DNA from: Paenibacillus ihuae
GTDB taxonomy: Bacteria > Bacillota > Bacilli > Paenibacillales > Paenibacillaceae
Direction: 5' to 3'
Length of the DNA stretch: 33,878 bases
NCBI RefSeq assembly: GCF_001368795.1
Contig: NZ_LN831198.1
Location: forward strand, 4,105,813 to 4,139,690
Positions within the stretch are counted from its first letter, which is position 1, and each line of letters starts with the position of its first letter. The translations under genes and the position numbers were made by a program. Below, one piece after another: positions 1-8,077 of the stretch. The notes under the pieces were generated by a model that ran no database searches, was not told the DNA's origin, and worked only from the letters and a program-made list of their open reading frames with translations.

Positions 1-1221
1 ATCCCGCGCAGCCTCAGCCCCACGTGCAATCTCGTCGTATATAAGCGTCCTGGAAATCATGTGATTGTGGTTCTGTGTGACAAAACCGATTTTCTCCGCC
101 CGCTCCTTAATCGTATCCCGGCTGATATCCCGTCCGTTCAGCAGAATCGCTCCTGATGAAGGCCGGTAAAAGCCGCAGATCAGCTTCGATACCGTCGACT
201 TGCCGGCACCGTTTCTCCCGGCGATCGCCAGCATTTCGCCCCGGTTAACGGTCAGCGACAGCCGGTGCAGCACCTCCGTATCCCGCTCGTAGCTGAAGGA
301 AACCCCTCTCAGCTCAAGGAGCGGGGAAACCTCTAGAGCCTCCGCTTCCTCCGCACAGCTGTCCATCCATTGCTGAAGCCTGTCCGCATGTCCCTCCATC
401 CTAAGCTGATCCAGATGCTGGGGCTGCATGTCCGGAGTAATCACAAGACCTGCATACTTGAGTGCCGTCAGATACAGCGGCTCCCGGAGGCCCGCTTCAG
501 CCAGCAGGCTGGAGCTTAGCAGCTCCGCCGCAGGCAGATCACCGGCAATTGCCCCGTCCTTCATCACAATAATTCGGTCCACCGGCCTGTGCAGCACCTC
601 TTCCAGACGATGCTCAATAATAATTGCCGTTTTGCCGGTTTCCCGCTGGAGCCGGTCGATCAGTTCAATCGTCTTGGTCCCGGTGTATGGATCTAAGCTG
701 GCCAGCGGCTCGTCGAACAGCAAAATATCCACATTGCCGACCAGGACTCCAGCGAGCATGGTTTTTTGCTTTTGTCCGCCGGACAGCTCCTGGGGTGAAG
801 CAGCCAGCAGCTCGTGAATATCGACAGCTCTAGCCGCAGCCTCTACCCGCTCCGTCATCTCCAGCTGAGGCACCGCTCCGTTCTCCAGTACAAAGGCGAT
901 ATCTTCACCAACAGTAAGACCGACGAACTGGCCGTCCGGGTCCTGCAGCACCGTTCCCGTTATTTCCGCTAATCCTGCGATGCTTAGTCCGCTCTGCTCC
1001 TGTCCCATAATCCGCAGGCTGCCGCTCATTTCTCCCGGGTAATAAAAGGGAATCAGCCCGTTGATGCAATGGGCCAGGGTGCTCTTGCCGGAACCGGAAG
1101 GGCCAACGATCAGCACCTTCTCCCCTTCGTTTATGCTCAAGGTTATTCCGCGCAGCGTTGGCTCCTGCTGAGCGCGGTAGGTGAAGCTGAAATCCGTAAA
1201 TTCAATAACCGCTTTACTCAT
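1..1221 (-). CDS. ECF transporter dual ATP-binding protein (3' end outside window)
   Basis: This is the energy-coupling ATPase of an energy-coupling-factor uptake transporter, acting at the cytoplasmic face of the membrane. Two complete-looking ABC domains are fused in one chain. The first has Walker A GPSGSGKST at residues 40-48, a signature LSGGQ at 146-150 and Walker B ILLFDEP near 167-173. The second has Walker A GRNGAGKST at 335-343. All 407 codons to the window edge are open, so the rest of the second domain and the stop lie outside. The start is ATG at 1221. The S component lies just upstream on the same strand; a T (transmembrane EcfT) gene would be expected next, beyond the left edge. 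Family and architecture are clear. The substrate cannot be read from the ATPase. Confidence 0.92.
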   Translation of the reverse strand, partial: MSKAVIEFTDFSFTYRAQQEPTLRGITLSINEGEKVLIVGPSGSGKSTLAHCINGLIPFYYPGEMSGSLRIMGQEQSGLSIAGLAEITGTVLQDPDGQFVGLTVGEDIAFVLENGAVPQLEMTERVEAAARAVDIHELLAASPQELSGGQKQKTMLAGVLVGNVDILLFDEPLASLDPYTGTKTIELIDRLQRETGKTAIIIEHRLEEVLHRPVDRIIVMKDGAIAGDLPAAELLSSSLLAEAGLREPLYLTALKYAGLVITPDMQPQHLDQLRMEGHADRLQQWMDSCAEEAEALEVSPLLELRGVSFSYERDTEVLHRLSLTVNRGEMLAIAGRNGAGKSTVSKLICGFYRPSSGAILLNGRDISRDTIKERAEKIGFVTQNHNHMISRTLIYDEIARGAEAARD

Positions 1222-1272
1222 AATTGATCTTCCTCTTTCAGCTGTATCATGAAGCTGTATTTTCTCTATTTC

Positions 1273-1308
1273 AACAGAAAAGCCGGTGATTGTCACCGGC
1301 TTTCTGTT
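1273..1308 (-). terminator. Hairpin between S component and ATPase genes
   Basis: A perfect 8-bp stem GCCGGTGA/TCACCGGC with a 3-nt loop is extended by A/T and CAG/CTG pairs. On the minus strand it is followed by TTTTCTGTT, so it resembles an intrinsic terminator. It lies 10 nt after the S-component stop and about 50 nt before the ATPase start. It may therefore attenuate rather than end transcription of the transporter operon. It is nearly symmetric and could also act on the plus strand. Confidence 0.65.
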
Positions 1309-1318
1309 AAATCCTATG

Positions 1319-1879
1319 TTAGTTCAGCTTTCTTAAGCTTCCCTGCCGGGTCCGGGTCTTAGCATAGGCTGTTGCGAGCAGTGTGCCAATGACCCCCACG
1401 GTTACAATATTTGCCGCTCCGGCGATCAGTCCTTGCGTAAATACCTTGTTCGCCGGCTCTGCATAAATGAGAATATCCAGCGTTGGTGCTACAGCGAACC
1501 AGGCAATGGCATTTGCTGCGATCTGGGCGAGATTGAACCGGATGATTTCTTTTCTGCCGAACTCCCCGTCCTGTATAGAGATTCCAGCCACAAGCAGGCC
1601 GATAATCAGCCCGACCAGTCCTGAGGAGATTACCCAGCTGAACCAGGGGGAACCGTAAAAAATGGCATCCTTCAGCGTATGGCCGATCAATCCGATCAGC
1701 AGTCCGGCAACGGGTCCGTACAACAATGCGAACAATGCAAGCAGCGCATAAGTGGTCTCAATATTCGTATTCGGAATGCCGGAGGGGATCGAACCGAACC
1801 TTCCCAGAATTACGAATAATGCCGAACCGATTCCAACCGCTACAATCGTTCTGATAGATAATATATCTTTTTTGGCCAC
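1319..1879 (-). CDS. ECF transporter S component, UPF0397-type membrane protein
   Basis: This is an integral membrane protein of about 186 residues with five to six hydrophobic segments. The N-terminal part ([16 protein letters not shown], then [20 protein letters not shown], then [20 protein letters not shown]) is the hallmark of the UPF0397 family of ECF substrate-binding subunits. Many databases label members as riboflavin or unknown-vitamin transporters, but the substrate is not established by sequence. I chose GTG at 1879. The Shine-Dalgarno AAGGGAG touches the upstream ATG at 1888 with no spacer, but lies 9 nt before this GTG; the alternative adds three residues. It is followed by the dual ATPase on the same strand, which supports an ECF module. 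Confidence 0.85.
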   Translation of the reverse strand: MAKKDILSIRTIVAVGIGSALFVILGRFGSIPSGIPNTNIETTYALLALFALLYGPVAGLLIGLIGHTLKDAIFYGSPWFSWVISSGLVGLIIGLLVAGISIQDGEFGRKEIIRFNLAQIAANAIAWFAVAPTLDILIYAEPANKVFTQGLIAGAANIVTVGVIGTLLATAYAKTRTRQGSLRKLN

Positions 1880-1909
1880 CTGATTCATCTCCCTTATGTA
1901 TTTTTAGGA

Positions 1910-1915
1910 ATTATA
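1910..1915 (-). promoter_or_regulatory. Probable -10 box of the ECF transporter genes
   Basis: A perfect TATAAT on the minus strand lies about 22 nt upstream of the S-component ribosome binding site and downstream of the preceding gene's terminator. The -35 region is weak (TAGTAA at 17 bp). No riboswitch-like leader fits in the short space between this box and the gene. Confidence 0.5.
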
Positions 1916-1950
1916 CATCGGTTTACTAGGGATTACTATAGATTTATAAA

Positions 1951-1994
1951 AAAAGATCTGCATAGTCCTGAAACAGCGGCTCTGCAGATCTTTT
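1951..1994 (-). terminator. Bidirectional terminator after the Ig-like repeat gene
   Basis: Twelve-base arms AAAAGATCTGCA/TGCAGATCTTTT flank a 20-nt loop. On the minus strand the stem ends in a T7 tract. It begins 7 nt after the stop codon of the Ig-like repeat gene. Confidence 0.8.
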
Positions 1995-2001
1995 ATGCTG
2001 C

Positions 2002-4251
2002 TTATTTTACAGTAACGGATACCGTTACCGTTTTGTTATTCCACTTGCCTTTGATCGATGTTGTTCCTTTGCTTACTGCCGTAATCGTTCCGGATGCATT
2101 CACCTTCGCCACAGATGGTTTGGAGCTTGTCCAGACTACACTTCCTGTGACGTTGGCAGTTTTGCCGGTATCATATAGCGCCGTCACGACTACACTCTGG
2201 GAGGATCCGGCAGCAAGAGCAAGTTTGGACTCATTTACAGTAAGCTTGACCAGCTTAGGAACTACTGTAACTTTGACCGTAGCGGTAATCCCCTGGTAAG
2301 AACCAGTCAATGTCGCCGTGCCTTCGGCAACAGCCTTAACAGATGTCCCCTTTACTGTAGCTACTTCCGGATTGGAGGATTCCCAGTTCATTCCGCCGGA
2401 GAAGTTCGCCGACTTTCCGTTAGCGAAAAACCCGGTTACTTTGATAGTTTTGGATGCTTTGACGTTCAATTCCAGTGCAGCAGGCTCTACAACCAGCTTC
2501 ACAACCTTCTGCTCAATCGTTACTGGAATGCTGATGGTCTTGTTGGCATAGGTACCTTTGAGGGTAGCTGTGCCTTTGGTCAAGCCCTTGATCACTTTGC
2601 CGCTAGTAATTTGTTTAATCACTGCATTCGTTCCGGTAACCTCCCAGGCAATCGTGCCGGAGACATCAAGCTCGTCACCATTTTCGAGCACTGCGTTCAC
2701 GGTCGGCAGCGGCTGCTCTTCCCCAATGACCAATCCCAGCCCGTCTTCAGGGCCAATCAGAATCAGAACTTTGTTCAGAACCGTTACCTTCAGCTCGACG
2801 CTCTTCGAGCGCACTTCGGCGGCCGGCAAGGAGACATTGTCTGCTTTGATGATCCTGCCGGTAAGGGTAACCGTCCCAGCTTTGACGGCGGCAAGCTTGC
2901 CGTCCTTAATCTCAGCGATTTCATTATTTGCAGAAGTCCATACAATTTCCTGGCTAATATCCAGCTTGGTACCATCCAGCTTTGTACCGCTTACTTTCGG
3001 CAGGCTGAGGGTATCGGATGTATACATTTCCTGCTCGGTTTTCTCAAGTGTCAGATCTGTAATTGTCGGGTACACCGTCACTTTGAGCGTCTTGCTGACA
3101 CCCAGGTTCTCCGCTTTGATTACAGCTGATCCAACCGCTTTGGCGGTCACCGTCGCGGCGGCATCCGCTGACGCTGTAGCATCCTTTGCCACCGTTACGG
3201 CCAGCTGATTGTCGGAAGTCCAGGTTGCATCCGCAGACTGATTCTGGGTAGAGTTGATGGCATTTCTCATTTTCGCCATTACCTTCAGGCTTTCACCGAG
3301 GAAAAGCGTCTGATCGTCTGAAGGCGTCAACAGAATCGCCTCGTAAGGGGAACGGACATATACATCCACAGACTTGGATACTCCAAGGTAGCTTGCTTTA
3401 ATTACAGTCTTTCCGGAAGCCAGAACGGTGATTGTTCCGGCTTTTACGGTTGCAACGATCTCATTCGAGCTGGACCATTCGGCCAGACCCGTAACAGATT
3501 GTTCCTGACTGCTCTCAGTTGCTTTGGTCATTGCTGTCAATTCAATCGGATCATCTCCGACCAGCAGTTCAAGCTCCTTGACAACGTCAGGGGCATTTTT
3601 CTCTTTCAGTACAATTGCCGAATACGGCAGCTCTACCTGGGCTTTGAACGATGCAGTCAAGCCTTTGTATTTAGCCGTAATGGTGGCGGTTCCTTCTCCA
3701 ACCAGTGTAATTTGACCCTTAGCAATGGTTAGTACCCCTGTATTGGAGCTGCTCCATTCGGCATCGGCAGATACATCCTTAACGGAAGTGGCCGAATCGC
3801 CGCCTGTTGCTTTTGCTTTGACGAGCAGCGTATCGTCGCTGTCGCCCAGTTTATAGTTTCCGCCAGAGCTGTACTCCAGAGTTAATTCCTTATAGGGATG
3901 GGTAACGGACACCTCAAGAGTGGCTACCGCGTTGTTGTAGGTAGCCGTGATCATCGCCGTACCGGTAGCTACCGGTTTGAGCAGGCCGTTGAGTACTGTG
4001 ACTACATTAGAATTCGAGGATACCCAAGTCGAAGCAGCTGTGACGTCCCTTTTAGAGGAGGACCCTTCCAGACTGGCATAGACTTTGATTTGTTTGGGTG
4101 TCTGTCCCACGGTAAGCTCTACTTTTGCCGAACTGTCGAAATCGATTGAGATGGTATCGCCTGTAGCTGCAAAGACGTTTACCGGAAAAGCTGCGGCAGC
4201 GAGCAATATCATAATGAGGAGCATTTTCGTCATTTTCCTGTACACAGTCAT
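2002..4251 (-). CDS. Secreted protein with eight bacterial Ig-like (BIG2) domains
   Basis: The 749-residue product starts with a signal peptide (basic MTVYRKMTK, then a hydrophobic run, then an A-x-A site near residue 28). The rest divides into eight consecutive modules of 83-98 residues. Each carries the BIG2 pattern: a W-x-S-S-N core, a short V-A-x-V strand, then G-T-A-x-I-T/K and a closing V-x-V-T-V strand. Modules start near residues 34, 119, 209, 302, 395, 493, 581 and 665. BIG2 proteins are usually extracellular and act in adhesion or as scaffolds. No enzyme domain, LPxTG motif, SLH repeat or C-terminal anchor is present, so the protein may be released or held non-covalently. The start ATG has AAGGAGA 6 nt upstream. 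It has its own terminator and appears monocistronic. Function beyond the fold is unknown. Confidence 0.88.
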   Translation of the reverse strand: MTVYRKMTKMLLIMILLAAAAFPVNVFAATGDTISIDFDSSAKVELTVGQTPKQIKVYASLEGSSSKRDVTAASTWVSSNSNVVTVLNGLLKPVATGTAMITATYNNAVATLEVSVTHPYKELTLEYSSGGNYKLGDSDDTLLVKAKATGGDSATSVKDVSADAEWSSSNTGVLTIAKGQITLVGEGTATITAKYKGLTASFKAQVELPYSAIVLKEKNAPDVVKELELLVGDDPIELTAMTKATESSQEQSVTGLAEWSSSNEIVATVKAGTITVLASGKTVIKASYLGVSKSVDVYVRSPYEAILLTPSDDQTLFLGESLKVMAKMRNAINSTQNQSADATWTSDNQLAVTVAKDATASADAAATVTAKAVGSAVIKAENLGVSKTLKVTVYPTITDLTLEKTEQEMYTSDTLSLPKVSGTKLDGTKLDISQEIVWTSANNEIAEIKDGKLAAVKAGTVTLTGRIIKADNVSLPAAEVRSKSVELKVTVLNKVLILIGPEDGLGLVIGEEQPLPTVNAVLENGDELDVSGTIAWEVTGTNAVIKQITSGKVIKGLTKGTATLKGTYANKTISIPVTIEQKVVKLVVEPAALELNVKASKTIKVTGFFANGKSANFSGGMNWESSNPEVATVKGTSVKAVAEGTATLTGSYQGITATVKVTVVPKLVKLTVNESKLALAAGSSQSVVVTALYDTGKTANVTGSVVWTSSKPSVAKVNASGTITAVSKGTTSIKGKWNNKTVTVSVTVK

Positions 4252-4420
4252 CTATTCTCTCCTTAGGCAGTAAGTTTATCGGTGGGGGGTTTCCACACTC
4301 TTCCACTATATCGACAATTACGCCTGAAGTGTTTACTTAATTTTCAGTTTCGGATGAATTCGGGACTTTTTAACTATATAAAATGAACCTGTTTTTTTTC
4401 TGTTTTGGGGCTGGCTTCCG

Positions 4421-4490
4421 ATGCTAGCTTTCCTGCGGAAAGCTTTTAGGCGGACGCTATCGCTCCTACAGTTCCAAAATCCCCCTCCAT
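4421..4490. repeat. Hairpin-bearing intergenic element, possibly a dispersed repeat
   Basis: In the 273-nt gap between the Nudix gene and the Ig-like repeat gene, AGCTTTCC-TGC-GGAAAGCT (4426-4444) is a perfect 8-bp stem. It is followed by a GC-rich tract containing GGCGGACGCTATCGCTCCTA. The composition differs from the AT-rich flanks. From memory, similar tracts recur between genes in Paenibacillus genomes; that is recall, not a search result. The rest of the gap is the promoter region of the Ig-like repeat gene, where no convincing -35/-10 pair stood out. Confidence 0.4.
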
Positions 4491-4524
4491 TACTCTCCCC
4501 TTTTCTCATGTTTTAAAGTTCCTC

Positions 4525-4962
4525 TTATATAGTAAATTTTAGGTCAAGCATCGCTAGTGCCTTTTGTAAAAGAGGCACGTTATTAGCGTATAAGCTGCCC
4601 TTCCCCCGCTCCCAGGCTGCCTCCGGCTCATGCCATTCCACGGCGTTAATCTCCCCAGCCTGCGCCTTGGTCACCCCGCCCACCGCTTCTACCAGAAAGT
4701 AATGGACTTCCTTATCCACTTTTCCATGTACAGGATGCTGAAAAGTATATTTAATAATATCGATGGGTGCCTTGATTATTCCGACAATGCCTGTCTCCTC
4801 ACGGATCTCCCGCAGCGCCGTCTCCTCTACTGTCTCCCCGTCCTCCATCTTGCCTTTGGGCAGCGCCACTTTGCCGTAGCGGTCCACGATCAGCTGTATT
4901 TCCAGTTGCCCGCTGCCTCTACGGTAAACCACGCCGCCCGCTGAAATTTGCTTATGCGCCAT
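4525..4962 (-). CDS. Nudix hydrolase
   Basis: This is a 145-residue pyrophosphohydrolase of the Nudix superfamily, which cleaves nucleoside diphosphates linked to another moiety using a divalent metal. The Nudix box is perfect: G37-x5-E43-x7-R51-E52-I-x-E55-E56-x-G58-I, matching GX5EX7REUXEEXGU. The N-terminal K-Q-I-S-A-G-G-V-V-Y strand is typical of stand-alone housekeeping Nudix enzymes that use diadenosine polyphosphates or damaged nucleotides. The substrate cannot be assigned from the box alone. The ATG at 4962 is preceded by AAGGAG with 8-nt spacing. It lies downstream of mtaB with its own apparent promoter. Confidence 0.88.
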   Translation of the reverse strand: MAHKQISAGGVVYRRGSGQLEIQLIVDRYGKVALPKGKMEDGETVEETALREIREETGIVGIIKAPIDIIKYTFQHPVHGKVDKEVHYFLVEAVGGVTKAQAGEINAVEWHEPEAAWERGKGSLYANNVPLLQKALAMLDLKFTI

Positions 4963-4987
4963 GTTGATAGCTCCTTAAAAGTTTTGT

Positions 4988-5017
4988 AGCATAGCATCAC
5001 TGAATCATCAGCGTCAA
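4988..5017 (-). promoter_or_regulatory. Candidate sigma-A promoter of the Nudix gene
   Basis: The minus strand reads TTGACG (5012-5017), an 18-bp spacer, then TATGCT (4988-4993), about 25 nt before the Nudix start codon. The -35 matches five of six positions and the -10 four of six. The -35 overlaps the left arm of the neighbouring hairpin element. Confidence 0.45.
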
Positions 5018-5108
5018 AACTCGCTTCGGAAGCATTCGCTTAGTTTTGCAGCGTCAGATAGCAAGAAGGACTTCATCTCCCGTAGGAAATGAAATCCTTG
5101 CTTGCGGC
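5011..5108. repeat. Tandem large hairpins downstream of mtaB
   Basis: Two structures lie side by side. CAAAACT (5015-5021) pairs with AGTTTTG (5042-5048). GCAAG-AAGGACTTCATCTCC (5061-5080) is an imperfect inverted copy of 5082-5105. In the second, the two C/A mismatches on the plus strand become G-U pairs in minus-strand RNA, so the hairpin is better formed in the mtaB transcript. No T-run follows, so it is not a standard terminator; it may be a processing or stabilising hairpin, or a dispersed repeat. Confidence 0.45.
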
Positions 5109-5120
5109 CATCTATAAATG

Positions 5121-6464
5121 CTAGTGTGCGATTGGACGAAGCTCAGTCCGGCTGACGCCTACCAGCTCGCCCTTGCATTCATTGACTCCGGCTTCGGTAA
5201 TCTTCACCTGGCAGAGCTCACCCTGCAGCGAATCATCGCCGCTGAAGAACACCTGGAGGTAGTTATCGCTGAAGCCGTGCTGGGTGCTGCGGCCCGGTGC
5301 GTCTTTGGCAGACCGCTCGGCAATGACCGATACGGTCTTGCCGACGAAATTGCGGGCATACGCCAGCTGCATCTCCTCGGAGAGGTCGATCAGCTGCTGG
5401 ACGCGGGCATTCTTGATCTCTTCATCGACCTGGTTCAGCATCCGCGCAGCCGGTGTGCCTGTCCGCTTCGAATACGGGAATACATGCATCTCGGAGTAGT
5501 TCACGGCCTTCATAAAGTCATAGCCCGAACGGAACATTTCCTCCGTCTCACCCGGGAAGCCGACGATTACGTCGGTTGTAATGCCGACATCCGGCATGGC
5601 CTGGCGGATCAGCTGCATTTTAGCGTAATATTCTTCGGTCGTATATTTACGTCGCATCGCTTTGAGTACGTCGTTATGTCCTGCCTGTAGCGGAATATGC
5701 AGATGGCGGCACATTTTGGAGCTGCGGTTCAGCACTTCCAGTAGTTTCTCATCAATCTGGCTGGCCTCTATCGAGCTGATGCGCACCCGCTCCAGCCCGT
5801 CCACTTTGTCCAGCTCCCAGAGCAGATCAGCGAGACGATAATTGTCCAGATCATCGCCGTAGCCTCCGGTGTGAATCCCGGTGAGCACAAATTCCTTGTA
5901 GCCTGCCTCAACCAGCTGATGCGCCTGGGCAACGATGGATTTCGGATCACGGCTGCGTGACAGCCCGCGCGACCACGGAATGATGCAGAAGGTGCAGAAG
6001 TTGTTACAGCCATCCTGAATTTTCATAAAGGCCCGCGTCCGGTCGGCAAAGCCAGGCACATCCAGCTCCTCAAATTCACGCGTCTTCATAATATTGCGCA
6101 CGGCATTAACCGGCTGGCGGGATTCCTGTATATTCTTGACATGGGTCATAATATGCTCACGGTCCTGGTTGCCGATGACCAGATCGACGCCGGGAATATC
6201 GAGGATCTCGCCGGGAGAGGTCTGCGCATAGCAGCCCGTTACGGCTACAATCGCCTCCGGGTTGCGGCGCACGGCGCGGCGGATCATCTGCCGGCTTTTT
6301 TTGTCACCGGTGTTCGTTACTGTACAGGTATTGATCAAATACACATCGGCAGAGCCCTCGAAATCCACCTGCTCGTAACCTTCATTTTTGAAAAGCTGCC
6401 AGATGGCTTCAGTATCATAGAAATTGACTTTACAACCTAAAGTATAAAATGCTACGGATGGCAT
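5121..6464 (-). CDS. mtaB: tRNA t6A37 methylthiotransferase MtaB
   Basis: This 447-residue radical-SAM enzyme converts t6A to ms2t6A at position 37 of ANN-decoding tRNAs. The N-terminal UPF0004 domain supplies the auxiliary cluster ligands C11, C47 and C78. The radical-SAM motif C153-x3-C157-x2-C160 follows, then the conserved hairpin region with GFPGET, and a C-terminal TRAM-type RNA-binding segment. The length fits the MtaB (YqeV) branch rather than MiaB, which is longer and acts on i6A. The ATG at 6464 has GGGGGGAG 8 nt upstream. It starts 3 nt after the rsmE stop, and the order prmA, rsmE, mtaB is that of the B. subtilis dnaK-yqeTUV region. Confidence 0.95.
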   Translation of the reverse strand: MPSVAFYTLGCKVNFYDTEAIWQLFKNEGYEQVDFEGSADVYLINTCTVTNTGDKKSRQMIRRAVRRNPEAIVAVTGCYAQTSPGEILDIPGVDLVIGNQDREHIMTHVKNIQESRQPVNAVRNIMKTREFEELDVPGFADRTRAFMKIQDGCNNFCTFCIIPWSRGLSRSRDPKSIVAQAHQLVEAGYKEFVLTGIHTGGYGDDLDNYRLADLLWELDKVDGLERVRISSIEASQIDEKLLEVLNRSSKMCRHLHIPLQAGHNDVLKAMRRKYTTEEYYAKMQLIRQAMPDVGITTDVIVGFPGETEEMFRSGYDFMKAVNYSEMHVFPYSKRTGTPAARMLNQVDEEIKNARVQQLIDLSEEMQLAYARNFVGKTVSVIAERSAKDAPGRSTQHGFSDNYLQVFFSGDDSLQGELCQVKITEAGVNECKGELVGVSRTELRPIAH

Positions 6465-6467
6465 TGT

Positions 6468-7232
6468 TCAAGCTCCCCCCATTTCTCCGGATTCATATAG
6501 AATACATGCTGCGGCGACCATACCTGCTGTCTCGCAGCGCAGGATACGGCTTCCAAGTCCAACGGATACTGCCCCGGCTTCTTCGGCTGCACGGCACTCC
6601 TCCGGGCTGAAGCCGCCTTCGGGTCCGACGACGATCATGACCTTGCCCGCAGACTCCGGGGGCAGCGCGGATAGCCAAGGGACGGCGGCACTGCGCAGCT
6701 GCAGGCCTTCTTCCTTTTCATAACAGAAGTATACCGCATCGTACCCGCTGAAGCTCTGCAGCAGCTGCTTCCAGCTGAGCGGTGAATGCACGGCCGGCAC
6801 GATATTGCGGTGCGCCTGCTCTGCCGCTTCCTTGGTGATTTTGCGCCAGCGCTCCAGCCGCTTGCTCTCCTTACGCTCATCGTACTGCACGATGGTACGC
6901 TCTGAGAGGAAGGGGGCAAAGGCCACCGCACCGATTTCGGTGCATTTTTGAATGACCGTTTCCAGCTTGTCGCCCTTGGGCAGACTCTGGGCCACCGTGA
7001 TCTGGATGCGCGGCTCATGAGTCATCTCCAGGGGTTCCAGGATGTTCACTACAACCTCGCCTATTTCAATCGATGCAATTTCCACCAGGGCTTCACGGGA
7101 TACGCCATCGCTTACAATCAGCTTGTCCCCCGCCTTGCCGCGCATGACCTTGGCGATATGGCGGGCATCTTCGCCCCCAATGCTCACCTGATCCGCGCCA
7201 AACTGCTCGGGTGCTACAAAATAACGCTGCAT
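6468..7232 (-). CDS. rsmE: 16S rRNA m3U1498 methyltransferase RsmE
   Basis: This 254-residue SPOUT-class methyltransferase makes N3-methyl-U1498 in the 30S decoding region. The N-terminal PUA-like part opens with M-Q-R-Y-F-V. The C-terminal trefoil-knot motifs are intact: VGPEGGFSPEE, then LGSRILRCETAG. I chose ATG at 7232 rather than the in-frame ATG at 7244, because GAGG lies 6 nt before it and nothing suitable precedes the upper one. The start also agrees with the family N-terminus. Its stop is 3 nt from the mtaB start, so the two are translationally close. An upstream hairpin separates it from the site-2 protease gene. Confidence 0.95.
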   Translation of the reverse strand: MQRYFVAPEQFGADQVSIGGEDARHIAKVMRGKAGDKLIVSDGVSREALVEIASIEIGEVVVNILEPLEMTHEPRIQITVAQSLPKGDKLETVIQKCTEIGAVAFAPFLSERTIVQYDERKESKRLERWRKITKEAAEQAHRNIVPAVHSPLSWKQLLQSFSGYDAVYFCYEKEEGLQLRSAAVPWLSALPPESAGKVMIVVGPEGGFSPEECRAAEEAGAVSVGLGSRILRCETAGMVAAACILYESGEMGGA

Positions 7233-7260
7233 ATTCAACCTCATTCTGTTCGATTATTCA

Positions 7261-7315
7261 GCGTAAAAACGGCGGCGTTCCTGCTGTCCAGGTCTCCGGC
7301 CGCCGCTCCTTACGC
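7261..7315 (-). terminator. Probable terminator between site-2 protease gene and rsmE
   Basis: The inner stem GCGGCG (7272-7277) pairs with CGCCGC (7301-7306). The outer arms GCGTAA (7261-7266) and TTACGC (7310-7315) close the structure. In minus-strand RNA the GC stem is followed by GTTTTTACGC. It sits about 70 nt after the site-2 protease stop, so rsmE-mtaB may need readthrough or a separate promoter. Confidence 0.55.
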
Positions 7316-7382
7316 ACATGTAAACCCTCTAAAAATAACACATTACATCATACAACGTTTGCCTGTCTGTGAACAGCCCCTG

Positions 7383-8075
7383 TTACAGTACTCCGTATCC
7401 GAACAGCTTGAGGAACATTCGGAAAAAGTCATTTCCAAGTTGTGCTGCCCAATCACTTAGCGGCTGGATCGTGTAATTACGCAACCCGGGAATAAAGATG
7501 ATCAGCAAAAAGATAAAGACTGTCCACTGCTCAGCCTGCTGCATTCTTGCGCGAACCGGACGCGGTGCTACATCCTCTACGATCCGATATCCGTCCAGCG
7601 GGGGCAGCGGAATCAGATTAAAAATGAAGAGAAAGAAATTGAATGGAATGAATATACCAAAAAACCAGTGAACCGCTCTTAACAATTGATCATTTGCTAT
7701 GGAATCCATAACGCCTGTTGCATAGAGCACAGCGTAGATCAACGAACCCAGGATACCAAGCAGCAGATTGCTGATCGGTCCGGCAGCAGATACAATAACT
7801 CCCATCAGCCGCGGACGGCTGAAGTTGTCACGGTTCACCGGAACCGGACGGGCCCAGCCGAATCCTGCAATAAGCAGCAATATAATACCGAACAGATCAA
7901 AATGAACGGCAGGATTAAGTGTCATGCGGCCCAGCAGTCTTGCCGTCGGATCACCGAATTTGTTGGCAAAGTAGGCGTGAGCGAACTCATGTACAGTAAA
8001 TGCGATCACAATCGTAATCAGAAAAAACGGAAGCTGCTGCAGGGGATATACTAAAATTCGATCCAATGAATCCAT
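7383..8075 (-). CDS. Site-2 protease family (M50) membrane metalloprotease
   Basis: This 230-residue polytopic membrane protein belongs to the short YwhC-like branch of the site-2 protease family. The zinc motif HEFAH (H29, E30, H33) lies in the first membrane helix. The third-ligand motif N-L-I-P-L-P-P-L-D-G lies in a later helix, and the surrounding segments are strongly hydrophobic. There is no PDZ or CBS domain, unlike RseP/SpoIVFB-type proteases with assigned substrates, so the natural substrate is unknown. It begins 2 nt after the prmA stop with AGAGG 5 nt before the ATG, indicating co-translation with prmA. Confidence 0.88.
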   Translation of the reverse strand: MDSLDRILVYPLQQLPFFLITIVIAFTVHEFAHAYFANKFGDPTARLLGRMTLNPAVHFDLFGIILLLIAGFGWARPVPVNRDNFSRPRLMGVIVSAAGPISNLLLGILGSLIYAVLYATGVMDSIANDQLLRAVHWFFGIFIPFNFFLFIFNLIPLPPLDGYRIVEDVAPRPVRARMQQAEQWTVFIFLLIIFIPGLRNYTIQPLSDWAAQLGNDFFRMFLKLFGYGVL

Positions 8076-8077
8076 CT

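Noticed and set aside
1273..1994. Riboswitch upstream of the ECF S component
   Set aside because: The leader between the -10 box and the gene is too short for known vitamin aptamers and shows no conserved aptamer pattern.
2002..4251. Tandem DNA repeat or CRISPR-like array in the Ig-like gene
   Set aside because: The periodicity is at the protein level (83-98 residues per module) with diverged DNA; there are no uniform repeats and spacers.
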